From Pelagibacteraceae bacterium AG-426-G09 (lineage in GTDB: Bacteria; Pseudomonadota; Alphaproteobacteria; Pelagibacterales; Pelagibacteraceae), in the NCBI GenBank assembly GCA_003210075.1, contig QCNR01000011.1, positions 1 through 51,665 on the forward strand: a DNA stretch of 51,665 nt. Reading direction: 5' to 3'. A program made the position numbers and the translations under genes. Below the pieces are notes generated by a model. That model saw only the letters and a program-made list of their open reading frames with translations. It made no database searches and had not been told where the DNA came from. Below, one piece after another: positions 38,454 through 47,396 of the stretch (within the stretch, counting starts at the first letter, position 1; every line of letters begins with the position of its first letter).

Positions 38454-38922
38454 ATACAAATTATTAGCTGGCGATGCATCATTTAGAAAATTTTATAGAT
38501 CTACAGAAGGCTCCGTAATTGTATTTTCGAAAAAAAATAAATACTCAAATTTAGTTGTATATGATGCTGTTAATAAATGTCTTAGAAGCAACGGTGTTAA
38601 CGCTCCAAGATTAATAAAAGAGTTTTATAAAAAAAATTATGTAGAAATTGAGGATTTAGGTGATGATACTATTTTAAAGATACTAAAAAAAAAAAACAAC
38701 AAAAATAAAATATATTTAAATGTAATTAAACTTTTAAAATCAATACAAAAAATTCGTGCTAAGAATATTAAAACATTTACAGGAGATAAATATAAAATAC
38801 CCCAATACACAAAAGGAAAACTATTAGATGAGTCTAAACTTTTTTTAGATTGGTACTTACCAAAAGTTATAAAAAAAAACAAAAATAAAAAAAAGCTAAA
38901 AACGAAATTAAAAATGTTTTGA
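38440..38922 (+). CDS. amgK: AmgK-like anomeric sugar kinase, N-terminal part (frameshifted)
   Basis: First half of an aminoglycoside-phosphotransferase-fold kinase of the AmgK type, which phosphorylates N-acetylmuramic acid (and GlcNAc) at C1 for peptidoglycan recycling. LLAGDASFRKFYR at the N-terminus is the nucleotide-binding loop, and YVEIEDLGDDTIL follows. The frame ends at TGA 38920-38922 after an A-rich tract (38871-38894) where the reading frame is lost. The catalytic HRD motif is in the next frame (38919-39392). I start at ATG 38440, overlapping tsaE by 14 nt; TTG 38437 is also possible. Confidence 0.75.
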   Translation: MNLNKYKLLAGDASFRKFYRSTEGSVIVFSKKNKYSNLVVYDAVNKCLRSNGVNAPRLIKEFYKKNYVEIEDLGDDTILKILKKKNNKNKIYLNVIKLLKSIQKIRAKNIKTFTGDKYKIPQYTKGKLLDESKLFLDWYLPKVIKKNKNKKKLKTKLKMF

Positions 38923-39392
38923 AACACCTTTATAAAAAATTAAAATTAAATAAAAAAGTATTTGTCCATAGAGATTTTCATGTTTCCAATGTGATGTATC
39001 ATAAAAAAAAATTTTATTTGATCGACAGCCAAGATGCAGTTTATGGAAATATCGCCTATGATTTAGCCTCTTTAATTGATGATGTAAGGTTAAAAACCTC
39101 TCAAGAGTTAAAAAATAAGATATTTAAAATGTATATAGGAGTAAATAAATTAATTGATAAAAATAAATTGAAAAATGATTTTGAAATTTTGTCAGTATTA
39201 AGAAATCTTAAAATTATAGGAATATTTACTAGATTGGCTGTACGTGACAGGAAAAAAAAATACATGAAAATGATACCTTATGCATGGAAAATAGTTGAAC
39301 AGAGGATGTCAAAAAATGTTCTTTTCGAAGATTTAGAATTCAGCTTAAATAAATATTTTAGTAAAAAAATAAGATTAAAAAAATGGAAATAA
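38919..39392 (+). CDS. amgK: AmgK-like anomeric sugar kinase, C-terminal part (frameshifted)
   Basis: Second half of the same kinase in another frame. It contains the catalytic loop FVHRDFHVSNVMY with the HxD motif, the metal-binding LIDSQDAVYGNIAYDLASL, and the C-terminal helices with RNLKIIGIFTRLAVRD. The frame is open upstream of its nominal TTG start, reading KNEIKNVLKHLYKK in continuity with the upstream half. One added A, or loss of two, in the preceding A-tracts would restore a single protein of about 318 residues. On its own this half lacks the ATP-binding lobe. Sequencing error, a real mutation or transcriptional slippage are the options. Confidence 0.75.
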   Translation: MKHLYKKLKLNKKVFVHRDFHVSNVMYHKKKFYLIDSQDAVYGNIAYDLASLIDDVRLKTSQELKNKIFKMYIGVNKLIDKNKLKNDFEILSVLRNLKIIGIFTRLAVRDRKKKYMKMIPYAWKIVEQRMSKNVLFEDLEFSLNKYFSKKIRLKKWK

Positions 39393-40066
39393 AAACTGCT
39401 TTAATTTTGTGTGCAGGATATGGAAAAAGACTCAATCCAATTACTTTAAATAAACCAAAGCCACTAATTGAAATAAATAAAACTTCCCTTCTGCAAAATA
39501 CTTTAAATTTAGTTAATTCTCTCGGAATAAAAAATATTTTAATTAATTCATTTTATTTAAGTGAACAAATAGAAAAATATGTTCATAATCTAAATTTAAA
39601 TTTAAAAGTAATTAAAGATGGGGATAAAATTTTAGATACTGGTGGTGGTATTTTGAATTTGATAGAAAATTCTAATCAAAATGATTTTTTGATATTTAAT
39701 CCTGATACAATTTGGAATGAAGGTTATCTTAATGAAATACAAAATATGGAAAAGTTTTATTTTGAAAATAAAATAAAAAATATTTTATTGGTAGTAGAAA
39801 AATCTAAGAGCTTTGATCATAGAATGCAAGGTGATTTTTCAATAAAAAATAATATTTTAAGTAGGGTAATTGATACGAACTTTATATTTACAGGATGTCA
39901 AATTTTAAACAAAGGTATTTTTGAAAATTATAAAATTGAAAAATTTTCTATAAACAAAATATGGGATGAAATGATTTTAAATAAAAAACTTTATGGGTAT
40001 ATAAGTGAAGAAAATTTCGTTCATTTGACTGATATACAAATTTACAAGAAACTAACTAAAATTTAA
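39383..40066 (+). CDS. murU: MurU-like sugar-phosphate nucleotidyltransferase
   Basis: Nucleotidyltransferase of 227 residues that in the AmgK-MurU route makes UDP-MurNAc from MurNAc-1-phosphate, bypassing de novo synthesis. The signature is LCAGYGKRLNPIT followed by NKPKPLIEI. Further motifs are ILDTGGGILNLI and IFNPDTIWNEGYL, with the metal-binding Asp. It overlaps the end of amgK by 10 nt, the conserved pair. Its end overlaps gpmA on the opposite strand by 11 nt. Substrate assignment depends on the amgK neighbour. Confidence 0.85.
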   Translation: MEIKTALILCAGYGKRLNPITLNKPKPLIEINKTSLLQNTLNLVNSLGIKNILINSFYLSEQIEKYVHNLNLNLKVIKDGDKILDTGGGILNLIENSNQNDFLIFNPDTIWNEGYLNEIQNMEKFYFENKIKNILLVVEKSKSFDHRMQGDFSIKNNILSRVIDTNFIFTGCQILNKGIFENYKIEKFSINKIWDEMILNKKLYGYISEENFVHLTDIQIYKKLTKI

Positions 40067-40766
40067 TTAAATCCTTAGCCCTAGAAAAATCAAGATATTT
40101 TGCTTCTTTAACATTATTATTATCAAAAGTAATTAAAAGTGGATTTCCAGTCGGAATTTCTAATTTTGAAATTATCTGATTGTCTAAATCGAATAAATAT
40201 TTGCACAATGCTCTAATCGAGTTTCCGTGCGCAGCAATTAAAATATTTTTATTTAAATTATTTTTTATATTATCTAGATAATATTTAATTACTCTTTCGT
40301 AGGTATCTTTTAAAGATTCAGTATCAGGTAATTTTTCTCTTGGAATGTCGTTGTATGTTTCAATATTTGAAGGATGATATGGATTATTTTTACTAAGTGG
40401 TTCAGGAGGTATATCCCAAGATCTTCTGAATTTAAAAATTTTTTCTTCACCATATTTTTTTTTCATTTCGTCTTTATTTAATCCTGTAAGCTCACCGTAA
40501 TGCCTTTCATTAAGTTCCCATGCTTTTAAAATTTTATCATTCTTTATTCTCATAGTGTTTAAAATTAGTTTTAAGGTTTCGTGAGCTCTTTTTTGATAAG
40601 AAGAATAAAAATAACTTATATTAATATTTAAATCTTTTATTAACTCACCAGCTTTGCATGCTTCCAATTTTCCTTGGGCTGTTAGATCAACATCTACCCA
40701 TCCAGTAAATCTATTTTGTAAATTCCACTCACTTTGTCCGTGTCTGACTAATATTAAATGACTCAT
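40056..40766 (-). CDS. gpmA: 2,3-bisphosphoglycerate-dependent phosphoglycerate mutase
   Basis: Interconverts 3- and 2-phosphoglycerate through a phosphohistidine. The active-site LVRHGQSEWNLQNRFTGW is at the N-terminus, followed by KRAHETLKLIL, ELNERHYGELTGLNKDE and the second histidine in IAAHGNSIRALCKYL. I start at ATG 40766 (236 residues, MSHLILVRHG); TTG 40769 adds one residue. The start lies only 2 bp from the first ATG of the divergent membrane-protein gene, so its promoter must lie within that gene's 5' end. Confidence 0.95.
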   Translation of the reverse strand: MSHLILVRHGQSEWNLQNRFTGWVDVDLTAQGKLEACKAGELIKDLNINISYFYSSYQKRAHETLKLILNTMRIKNDKILKAWELNERHYGELTGLNKDEMKKKYGEEKIFKFRRSWDIPPEPLSKNNPYHPSNIETYNDIPREKLPDTESLKDTYERVIKYYLDNIKNNLNKNILIAAHGNSIRALCKYLFDLDNQIISKLEIPTGNPLLITFDNNNVKEAKYLDFSRAKDLIKF

Positions 40767-40792
40767 CAATGATTTTTATTTATAAGATTTAC

Positions 40793-41161
40793 ATGAAAAT
40801 AACAAAAATTTTTTTTCACTTAATAAACTTAATATTTATAATATTTTACCTATACCCAGGAAGTATTTTAGGCTTTGTATTATATAGTAATTTAAGCAAA
40901 CAACCACAAGTTACTCCAGATTTTTATTTTTCATCTAATCATGTATATGCCTTTACGGCTCTTTCATTTCTTGGTCTGATCAGTCATGTTAACAAAAAAC
41001 ATATTCTCATTTATTTTACTTTTATATCAATTTTTTTAGAGCTATCTCATTTGATTATACCAAACAGATCATTCCAATTTGGTGACTTATTTGGTAATAT
41101 TCTAGGAGTATTTATATCGATTTTAATAATAAAAATTTATAATTATTTGGAGAAAAAATGA
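40793..41161 (+). CDS. VanZ-like small membrane protein
   Basis: Hydrophobic protein of about 122 residues with four predicted membrane spans. The pattern SSNHVYAFTALSFLGL, then FLELSHLIIPNRSFQFGD, then GNILGVFIS matches the VanZ-like family (conserved His, Glu, Pro-x-Arg and Asp at membrane edges). The biochemical function of most VanZ-like proteins is unknown. I prefer ATG 40793 (MKITKIFFHL), which leaves 26 bp to the divergent gpmA start; ATG 40769 would leave only 2 bp. Its end overlaps the zeta inhibitor gene by 4 nt. Confidence 0.7.
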   Translation: MKITKIFFHLINLIFIIFYLYPGSILGFVLYSNLSKQPQVTPDFYFSSNHVYAFTALSFLGLISHVNKKHILIYFTFISIFLELSHLIIPNRSFQFGDLFGNILGVFISILIIKIYNYLEKK

Positions 41162-41466
41162 GTTCGTTTGATGAAAGAGAAAAAGGTTTTGAAAAGAAAT
41201 TTGCTCATGATGAGGAATTGCAATTTAAAATTAATGCTAGAAAAAATAAATATTTAGGTGAATGGGCATCAAAAATCTTTGGCTACAAAGATGAAAAAGA
41301 AAAAGAATATATTCAATCTGTAATCAAAGCAGATTTTGCTGAGGCAGGAGATGAAGATGTATTCAGAAAATTAAAAGCAGACCTAAAAGATCATAACATT
41401 TCAGACGAAGATATTAGAAAAAAAATGGATGAGCTTAATGAAAAAGCTAAGTCTGACTTTAAGTAG
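41158..41466 (+). CDS. DUF1476 protein, F1Fo-ATPase inhibitor zeta subunit
   Basis: Small alphaproteobacterial protein of 102 residues. In Paracoccus denitrificans the homologue (zeta) inserts into F1 and blocks ATP hydrolysis. The motif order is complete: FDEREKGFEKKFAHDEELQF, ARKNKYLGEWASKIFG, VIKADFAEAGDEDVFRKL, and a helical Lys/Glu-rich end. It is predicted to be cytoplasmic and helical. It lies far from the atp operon at 4.9-9.7 kb, sandwiched between the VanZ-like gene (ATGA overlap) and a secreted nuclease gene. Confidence 0.9.
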   Translation: MSSFDEREKGFEKKFAHDEELQFKINARKNKYLGEWASKIFGYKDEKEKEYIQSVIKADFAEAGDEDVFRKLKADLKDHNISDEDIRKKMDELNEKAKSDFK

Positions 41467-41956
41467 ACTTATAATTATAATCTTACTTTCAATTTCGTAT
41501 TCATATAGTAGTGAAAATATTATTAAAGGAAATGCTATTATAGTGGATGGTGACACAATAAAGATCAAAGGTCAACAAATACGCTTTGGTGGCATTGATG
41601 CTCCAGAAAGTTATTATAGAGGCAAAAAGCAAACTTGTATTGAGGATAGCAAAAATGTCTTTTGTGGACAAATCTCAAAAGAAAAATTGATAGAAAAAAT
41701 AGGAAATAATTTTTTAATTTGTAATATTGAGATAAATAAAGACAAATATAAAAGATTAGTTGGAGAATGTTTTATAAAAGAGGAAAGTTTGTCTTTTTTT
41801 ATGGTTAGAAATGGCTATGCTTTTGATTGGCCTCGCTATTCAAACGGAAAATTTGCAAAAGCAGAAGAATACGCAAAGAAGAATAAGTTAGGTTTTTGGA
41901 ATATGAAATTTGAATATCCGTGGATGTGGAGAGCAAAAGTTAGAGAAAATAAATGA
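41438..41956 (+). CDS. Secreted thermonuclease-like (SNase) protein
   Basis: Staphylococcal-nuclease-fold protein of about 172 residues. The N-terminal signal peptide is MKKLSLTLSRLIIIILLSIS with cleavage near SYSS. IVDGDTIKIKGQQIRFGGID carries the metal-binding acidic residues, and APESYYRGKKQTC follows. The later KDKYKRLVGECF contains an Arg that could be catalytic, and NGYAFDWPRYSNGKFAKAE is typical. It may scavenge nucleic acids in the periplasm or outside the cell. ATG 41438 overlaps the zeta gene by 29 nt; ATG 41429 is an alternative. Confidence 0.82.
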   Translation: MKKLSLTLSRLIIIILLSISYSYSSENIIKGNAIIVDGDTIKIKGQQIRFGGIDAPESYYRGKKQTCIEDSKNVFCGQISKEKLIEKIGNNFLICNIEINKDKYKRLVGECFIKEESLSFFMVRNGYAFDWPRYSNGKFAKAEEYAKKNKLGFWNMKFEYPWMWRAKVRENK

Positions 41957-42540
41957 AAAAATTATTATTACTTATATTTTTTTTAATTTCTGCTTGCTCA
42001 TCAATTCCAAAAAATACATCTGACGGTTGTTCTATATTTTCTGAGAGATATCTTTGGTATAAACACGCAAAAAAAACTGAAAGAAAATGGGGGACGCCTA
42101 TCAGCTTACAGTTAGCAATTATCAAAATGGAGTCCGATTTTGATTGGTTGGCAAAACCACCTCGCCATAAACTTTTTAAAATTATTCCATATAAAAGAAA
42201 ATCAAGCTCATTAGGCTATTCTCAGGCAGTAAAAGGAACATGGGAACAATACAAAAATGAAACAAATAATCCTATTGCGACTAGAGTAAGGTTTAAAGAT
42301 AGTGTTGATTTTATTGGCTGGTATACAAATAAAACTGAAAAAATATTAAAAATTTCTAAAAAAGATTCTTTTAGACAATATATTGCTTACCACGAGGGAT
42401 GGGGAAATTATAAAAATTATAAAAAAAACGCAAAAGTTGTTTCTTTGGCAAAAAGAGTAGAACAACAAGAGAATAAATATAAAAAACAACTCTATGATTG
42501 TAAAAAAAGACTAAATAGAAATAAGTATATTATTTTTTAA
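41953..42540 (+). CDS. Lipoprotein with lytic transglycosylase (SLT-like) domain
   Basis: Predicted outer-membrane lipoprotein of 195 residues. The signal ends in a lipobox (LLLIFFLISAC, Cys15). The mature part has LQLAIIKMESDFDWLA, where the Glu fits the catalytic residue of SLT-type transglycosylases, and then LGYSQAVKGTWEQYK and YIAYHEGWGNY. It would cleave the glycan strand of peptidoglycan. The C-terminus is very basic. It overlaps the nuclease gene by 4 nt (ATGA) and the convergent RND gene by 4 nt. Confidence 0.8.
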   Translation: MKKLLLLIFFLISACSSIPKNTSDGCSIFSERYLWYKHAKKTERKWGTPISLQLAIIKMESDFDWLAKPPRHKLFKIIPYKRKSSSLGYSQAVKGTWEQYKNETNNPIATRVRFKDSVDFIGWYTNKTEKILKISKKDSFRQYIAYHEGWGNYKNYKKNAKVVSLAKRVEQQENKYKKQLYDCKKRLNRNKYIIF

Positions 42541-45500
42541 CGAAGTTCTTTTTTAAGTTCAATATCAACAGCATCTATTCTTTTTGTATTTTTGGCCAAA
42601 GCTAAATACATTGTTGGAGTAACATATAAAGTAAAAAATGTTGAAATAATCATTCCACCAAGAATCGTCGATCCTACCGCAAGTCTAGATCCTTCACCCG
42701 CACCTGGACCAAAATTACCAATTACAAGAGGCAACATAGCAATCATTGTACTTAATGAAGTCATTATAATTGGTCTAAATCTAATATTACATGCCTCTTT
42801 AATTGCACTTTCTATATTTTTACCAGTTGTTCTAATTTGATTAGCATAATCAACAATTAAGATACTATTTTTTGTAGATATACCGATCAAAATAATCAAA
42901 GCTATTTGAGAGAAAATATTTATTGAACTGTTTAAGAATAAAATAAATATTAATCCACCAAATATCGCCAGAGGAACTGTTAAAACTATTATAAACGGAT
43001 GAATAAATGAATTGAATGTTGCTGCCATTACTAGATAAGCTGTTAATAAGGCTAGTGCAAAAATAATAAATAGTTCGTTGCTTGTTTCTTTAACTTCTTC
43101 AGATTTTCCTTTCCAGGTAATTTGATTTTGAGGAGCAACCTCTTTCATCGTATTTTCTAAATATTTAATTGCCTCTGGCAATGAATAGTTTTCAGATATA
43201 TTTGCTGAAATAGTTACCGCTCTTTGTCGGTTATATCTTGCAAGCTCTTTTGCTGTTCCTTCTTCTTTAAAATCAACTAAATTTACCAATGAAACTAATT
43301 TTCCATTAGTCTCTGATCTTACAAATATTTTTGATATTCCTTCTTTATTTCTTCTATCTGACAAATATTGTTGAAGTATAATAGGATACTCTTTCCCTAG
43401 TTTATTGAATGTTGTAACTCTTTTTCCTCCGTACAAGGTTTCTAAAGTTCTTCCGATTGATTCAGCAGAAACACCAAGATCTTTTGCTTTATTTTTATTT
43501 ATTATAAGTTTTACCTCAGGTTTATTTCTAGAGTAGTCAGACTCAATTCTTGATAGATTTGAATTTCTTCTTAAATTTCTAATTACTTCATTTTGAATTT
43601 TTTCAAGTTCTTCATAAGTGGTTCCATAAATCACCATCTGAACAGGTTTATTATAACTTGAAACTCTGATTGATTGTGGAGAAATCGGAAATGCAACTGC
43701 TTGTGGCACAGTTACAATTTTTCCAATCGCTTGTCTCATAACAGTTTGAGAATCTTGATCTCTATTTCTCCAGTGATCTAAAAGTGCAATTATTATAAAA
43801 CTATTATAAGAATTTGCAGAACTACCAAATCCTGGAACTCGCATTATAAATCTCTGATAAGGACTGTTCTCTGCCTGCAAAAGTGGAATTAATCTCTGCT
43901 CAATTATTTGAGCTTTTTCCTCTGTATATTCAAAAGAACTGCCTTCATCTGTGAATCCAATGATTAAATATGCCCCCCTATCTTCCATTGGGAGTAATTC
44001 TTTTTTTGAAAAATTAAAAAGTAAAACTGATGAAATAATAACAAAGATTATAAAAAAAGTGATTGTTTTAGTTTTATGTAAAGTTACAGATAATGTCTCT
44101 TGATAAAATTTTGAAAAATTTAAAAACCAAATTTCAAACTTTTTAATAACAAAGTTTTTGGTATTCTTTTTTGTTAAAAATTTACTTCCAAGCATTGGAG
44201 AAAGAGTTAAAGCAACAAATGAAGATACAACTATTGAAAAAGATAGAGCTATAGCAGTTTCTCTAAATAAAGTTCCAGAAATTCCTTCTATAAAGATTAA
44301 GGGCAAAAATACTGCAATTAAAATCAAAGTTGTTGCTATAATTGCAAAAGTGATTTGTTTAGATCCATTATATGCTGCAGCCAAAGGTGTTTCACCATTT
44401 TCTATTCTTCTATATATTGCATCTGTCATTATTACCGAGTCATCAGTAATGATTCCAATTGCAAGTATAAAACTTAAGAGAACAAATATATTTATTGATA
44501 ACCCAAAAATATAAATTCCTAAGAATGAAGCAATCAAACTTACGGGTAAAGCAATAGCAGGTACAATCACAGCTTTTAAATTACCTAAGAATAAATAAAT
44601 AATTAGTACTACTAATACAAAGGCAATCATCAATGTCTTGTAAACCTCGTTAATTGCGGCCCCAACATAAGTTGCTCTATTAAATGCTATTTCAAGGTCT
44701 AAACCATCAGGAAGAGTTTTCTTAACTTCATTGATCTTTTTTTTAATTTCTCTTGAGAGTTCTACTGTAGATGCTCCACTTTTTGCATAAATTCCTATAC
44801 CTACTGTTTTTAAATTTAACTGATCCTTTCTTTGTGCTTTAAATAAAGTTTTTTCTGATACAGGTCCAAATTCAATGTTTGCAACATCCGAAAGTACAAT
44901 TGTCCGCTTGCCGGTCTTTTTAATCGGTAATTTTTCAATTGTATCAATACTATTATAGGATTTATCTAAATTAAGAGTTAGGTCAATATTATCAGCCTCC
45001 AAAGTACCTGCAGGAAGCCTAATATTTTCACCCCTTAGTGCACTCTCTACCTCTTGAACAGTTAGATCATTGGCTGCTAGTTTAACTGGATCTATCCATA
45101 CTCTTATACTTAGTTCTCTTAGGCCTCCTACTAAAATTCTTCCAACATTTTTTACACTTGAAAATGTATCCACTAAATATCTATCTGCATAATCTCCTAG
45201 CTCTAAATCACTCCAAGTGGGCGAAGAAAGTGCAAGCCACATTGTTGTTGTAAATCCTGCAGCTCTTTTTAAAATTTGTGGTGGATCAGACTCGCTTGGC
45301 AGATTATCCACAACTCTTGCCACTCTCTCTCTTATATCATTTGCTGCATTATCTAGGTCTATACTTGTATCAAATTCTACATTTATAGTGCTTCTTCCAT
45401 TTTCAGATTTTGACTCAATATTTTTAATACCTTCAGCACCACCAATTACATCCTCAATTACTTGTGTGACTTCCTGGTCAACTATCGGTGCAGCCGCTGA

Positions 45501-45659
45501 AGAGTAATCGACCTGAACTTGTACTACCGGAGGCTGTATACCAGCTGGTAATTCTCTAACAGGAAGCTTCCAAAAAACAAAGATACCAAACGTTATTAGT
45601 ATTAAAGACATTACCCACGAAACAACTGGTCTTCTTATACTAATGTCAGTTATGAACAT
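42537..45659 (-). CDS. RND-family efflux permease
   Basis: Proton-driven inner-membrane pump of the HAE1 group, 1040 residues with 12 spans and two large periplasmic loops. The opening MFITDISIRRPVVSWVMSLI is typical. The proton-relay acidic pair is in ILAIGIITDDSVIMTDAIYR of helix 4, and GISTKNSILIVDYANQIR is its helix-10 counterpart with the Lys. The periplasmic part with DIRERVARVVDNLP is complete. It works with the adaptor encoded 4 nt upstream. No outer-membrane TolC gene is in the window. Substrate is unknown. Confidence 0.93.
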   Translation of the reverse strand: MFITDISIRRPVVSWVMSLILITFGIFVFWKLPVRELPAGIQPPVVQVQVDYSSAAAPIVDQEVTQVIEDVIGGAEGIKNIESKSENGRSTINVEFDTSIDLDNAANDIRERVARVVDNLPSESDPPQILKRAAGFTTTMWLALSSPTWSDLELGDYADRYLVDTFSSVKNVGRILVGGLRELSIRVWIDPVKLAANDLTVQEVESALRGENIRLPAGTLEADNIDLTLNLDKSYNSIDTIEKLPIKKTGKRTIVLSDVANIEFGPVSEKTLFKAQRKDQLNLKTVGIGIYAKSGASTVELSREIKKKINEVKKTLPDGLDLEIAFNRATYVGAAINEVYKTLMIAFVLVVLIIYLFLGNLKAVIVPAIALPVSLIASFLGIYIFGLSINIFVLLSFILAIGIITDDSVIMTDAIYRRIENGETPLAAAYNGSKQITFAIIATTLILIAVFLPLIFIEGISGTLFRETAIALSFSIVVSSFVALTLSPMLGSKFLTKKNTKNFVIKKFEIWFLNFSKFYQETLSVTLHKTKTITFFIIFVIISSVLLFNFSKKELLPMEDRGAYLIIGFTDEGSSFEYTEEKAQIIEQRLIPLLQAENSPYQRFIMRVPGFGSSANSYNSFIIIALLDHWRNRDQDSQTVMRQAIGKIVTVPQAVAFPISPQSIRVSSYNKPVQMVIYGTTYEELEKIQNEVIRNLRRNSNLSRIESDYSRNKPEVKLIINKNKAKDLGVSAESIGRTLETLYGGKRVTTFNKLGKEYPIILQQYLSDRRNKEGISKIFVRSETNGKLVSLVNLVDFKEEGTAKELARYNRQRAVTISANISENYSLPEAIKYLENTMKEVAPQNQITWKGKSEEVKETSNELFIIFALALLTAYLVMAATFNSFIHPFIIVLTVPLAIFGGLIFILFLNSSINIFSQIALIILIGISTKNSILIVDYANQIRTTGKNIESAIKEACNIRFRPIIMTSLSTMIAMLPLVIGNFGPGAGEGSRLAVGSTILGGMIISTFFTLYVTPTMYLALAKNTKRIDAVDIELKKELR

Positions 45660-45663
45660 TTAT

Positions 45664-46581
45664 TTAATTTTTATCTTCTTTTTTTTTCCAACTAGATTGA
45701 TCTTTTTCTTCACCTTCTTTAATTGGTTTTATTTTTGCTCGCGGGTATACTTTTTTTAAACCTTCAGCTACTATAATATCGCCTTCTTTAAGCCCTGATA
45801 ATATTTCAATTTTACCTTCACTACGGTTGCCAATTTTTACTTCTACTTTATTAGCTATGTTTTCTGGAGTTACTTTATACACAAATGTTTTCTCGCCCTC
45901 CATAATTATACTTGTATCAGGAACTCCCAAGGAATCTCTCATATTAAACATAATGCTTACTTCTAATAGAGAACCAGAAATTAATTCTAGATCTGAGTTA
46001 TCAATTTTTATTCTTGTAAGTAAGCTTCTTGTGTCTGCATTAATTCTGCTTGAAATAAAATCAATTTCTCCACTAAATGTTTTATTTTTAAAACTAGATA
46101 CTTTTGCTTCTATGGGTAAACCTTTTTCAAGAACAGATGAATAATTTTCAGGAATTTTTATATCTGAGTAAATTACTTTGGTGTCATCTAATGTAATAAT
46201 AATAGTTTTATCAGATACAAAAATATCCTCAGTCAATCCTGTGTATCCCACAACCCCACTAAATGGAGCAATGATATCACCACTTTTTAATTTTACTATT
46301 ACATCACCTTTATTTACATAGTTGTTAAGCTCTAATTCACTTAAAAGATCATCTTTTTTAATTCTAAAAGAGTCATTTCTGTTTGATATCGCTGTACCAA
46401 AAGTTTCAATTTTTTCAAAAAATCTATTTTCTACTACTTCAGTTATCATTATTCCAGGAGGAGGTCTCTTTCCAAACTTTTTCTTGAAATGATTTCCTAT
46501 CATTGTTCTAGCAATAATTACTGAGGCTATAATAAGAAAAAATATTATAACTATTGATAAAATTTTTGTAGATCTTTTCAT
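45664..46581 (-). CDS. RND efflux periplasmic adaptor (membrane fusion protein)
   Basis: Adaptor that links the RND pump to an outer-membrane channel, 305 residues. The N-terminus has a single signal anchor (ILSIVIIFFLIIASVIIA). The lipoyl/barrel-sandwich halves are NYVNKGDVIVKLKSGDIIAP and FSGVVGYTGLTEDIFVSDKT. A beta-barrel and a membrane-proximal domain follow (VKIGNRSEGKIEILSGLKEG). The helical hairpin between the lipoyl halves is practically absent, as in short adaptors. The charged C-terminus is Lys-rich. It overlaps sseA by 4 nt. Confidence 0.9.
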   Translation of the reverse strand: MKRSTKILSIVIIFFLIIASVIIARTMIGNHFKKKFGKRPPPGIMITEVVENRFFEKIETFGTAISNRNDSFRIKKDDLLSELELNNYVNKGDVIVKLKSGDIIAPFSGVVGYTGLTEDIFVSDKTIIITLDDTKVIYSDIKIPENYSSVLEKGLPIEAKVSSFKNKTFSGEIDFISSRINADTRSLLTRIKIDNSDLELISGSLLEVSIMFNMRDSLGVPDTSIIMEGEKTFVYKVTPENIANKVEVKIGNRSEGKIEILSGLKEGDIIVAEGLKKVYPRAKIKPIKEGEEKDQSSWKKKEDKN

Positions 46582-47396
46582 TTAATTAATCCGTATTCAC
46601 TCCATGAACCATCGTAAATGGTAGGGGTATATTTATTATTAATCAAAGAATATGCAAGCGCTAATACTGAGGCAGTAATACCTGAACCACAGCTAAAAAC
46701 AATATTATTATCCTCAGTATTTACAATTTTTTTGAAAATTTGATTTAAATCATCGATATTTTTAAAAGTATTATTATTTTTGTTAATAATTTGATTGAAA
46801 GGAAGACAGCTTGACCCTTCTATTGATCCACTACGTACATTTGATCTAGGTTCAGGGGCTTTACCCTCAAATCTTTCTAAACTTCTTGCATCAATTACTT
46901 TAAAATTATTTAAACTAATATTTTTTTCAATTTCAATTTTGGATTTAACCATTACTTTATTTTCTTTTGCTGTATAATTACTAGGATTAATTATTGTCTC
47001 AGATTTTACAGTTGGTTTATTTTCTTGTTTCCATTTTTTTAATCCACCATTTAAAACAGATACTAAATTGGGATCATGACCAAAATATATAAATGTATAC
47101 CAGCATCTACATGAACTGATTAAATCCGAATTATCATAAATAATTATTTTATCTTTATTTGCTATGCCTAACTTAGATACAATATTTTCCCATTCAATAG
47201 TTTTAGGTAACATATGAGGCAAATCTGTTTTTTGGTCTGAATTTTTGTCTATATCAAAAAAAATTGAATTTATAATATGTTCATTAAAGTACTCTTTTTT
47301 TGGATTTCTATTCTGATTTGGTAGATGCCATGAGCTATCAATTATTTTTACATTATTTAAATTCTCAATTAACCAATTAGTTGAAACTAATGACAT
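46578..47396 (-). CDS. sseA: 3-mercaptopyruvate/thiosulfate sulfurtransferase
   Basis: Two-domain rhodanese of 272 residues that moves sulfur from mercaptopyruvate or thiosulfate to an acceptor. The N-terminal domain has STNWLIENLNNVKIIDSSWH and the C-terminal domain KVIDARSLERFEGKAPEPR and PSNVRSGSIEGS-like sequence. The catalytic Cys is in IVFSCGSGITASVLAL; the CGSGxTA loop favours mercaptopyruvate over thiosulfate. It overlaps msrA by 1 nt (TAATG) and the adaptor gene by 4 nt, so redox repair and efflux genes are translated together. Confidence 0.92.
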   Translation of the reverse strand: MSLVSTNWLIENLNNVKIIDSSWHLPNQNRNPKKEYFNEHIINSIFFDIDKNSDQKTDLPHMLPKTIEWENIVSKLGIANKDKIIIYDNSDLISSCRCWYTFIYFGHDPNLVSVLNGGLKKWKQENKPTVKSETIINPSNYTAKENKVMVKSKIEIEKNISLNNFKVIDARSLERFEGKAPEPRSNVRSGSIEGSSCLPFNQIINKNNNTFKNIDDLNQIFKKIVNTEDNNIVFSCGSGITASVLALAYSLINNKYTPTIYDGSWSEYGLIK

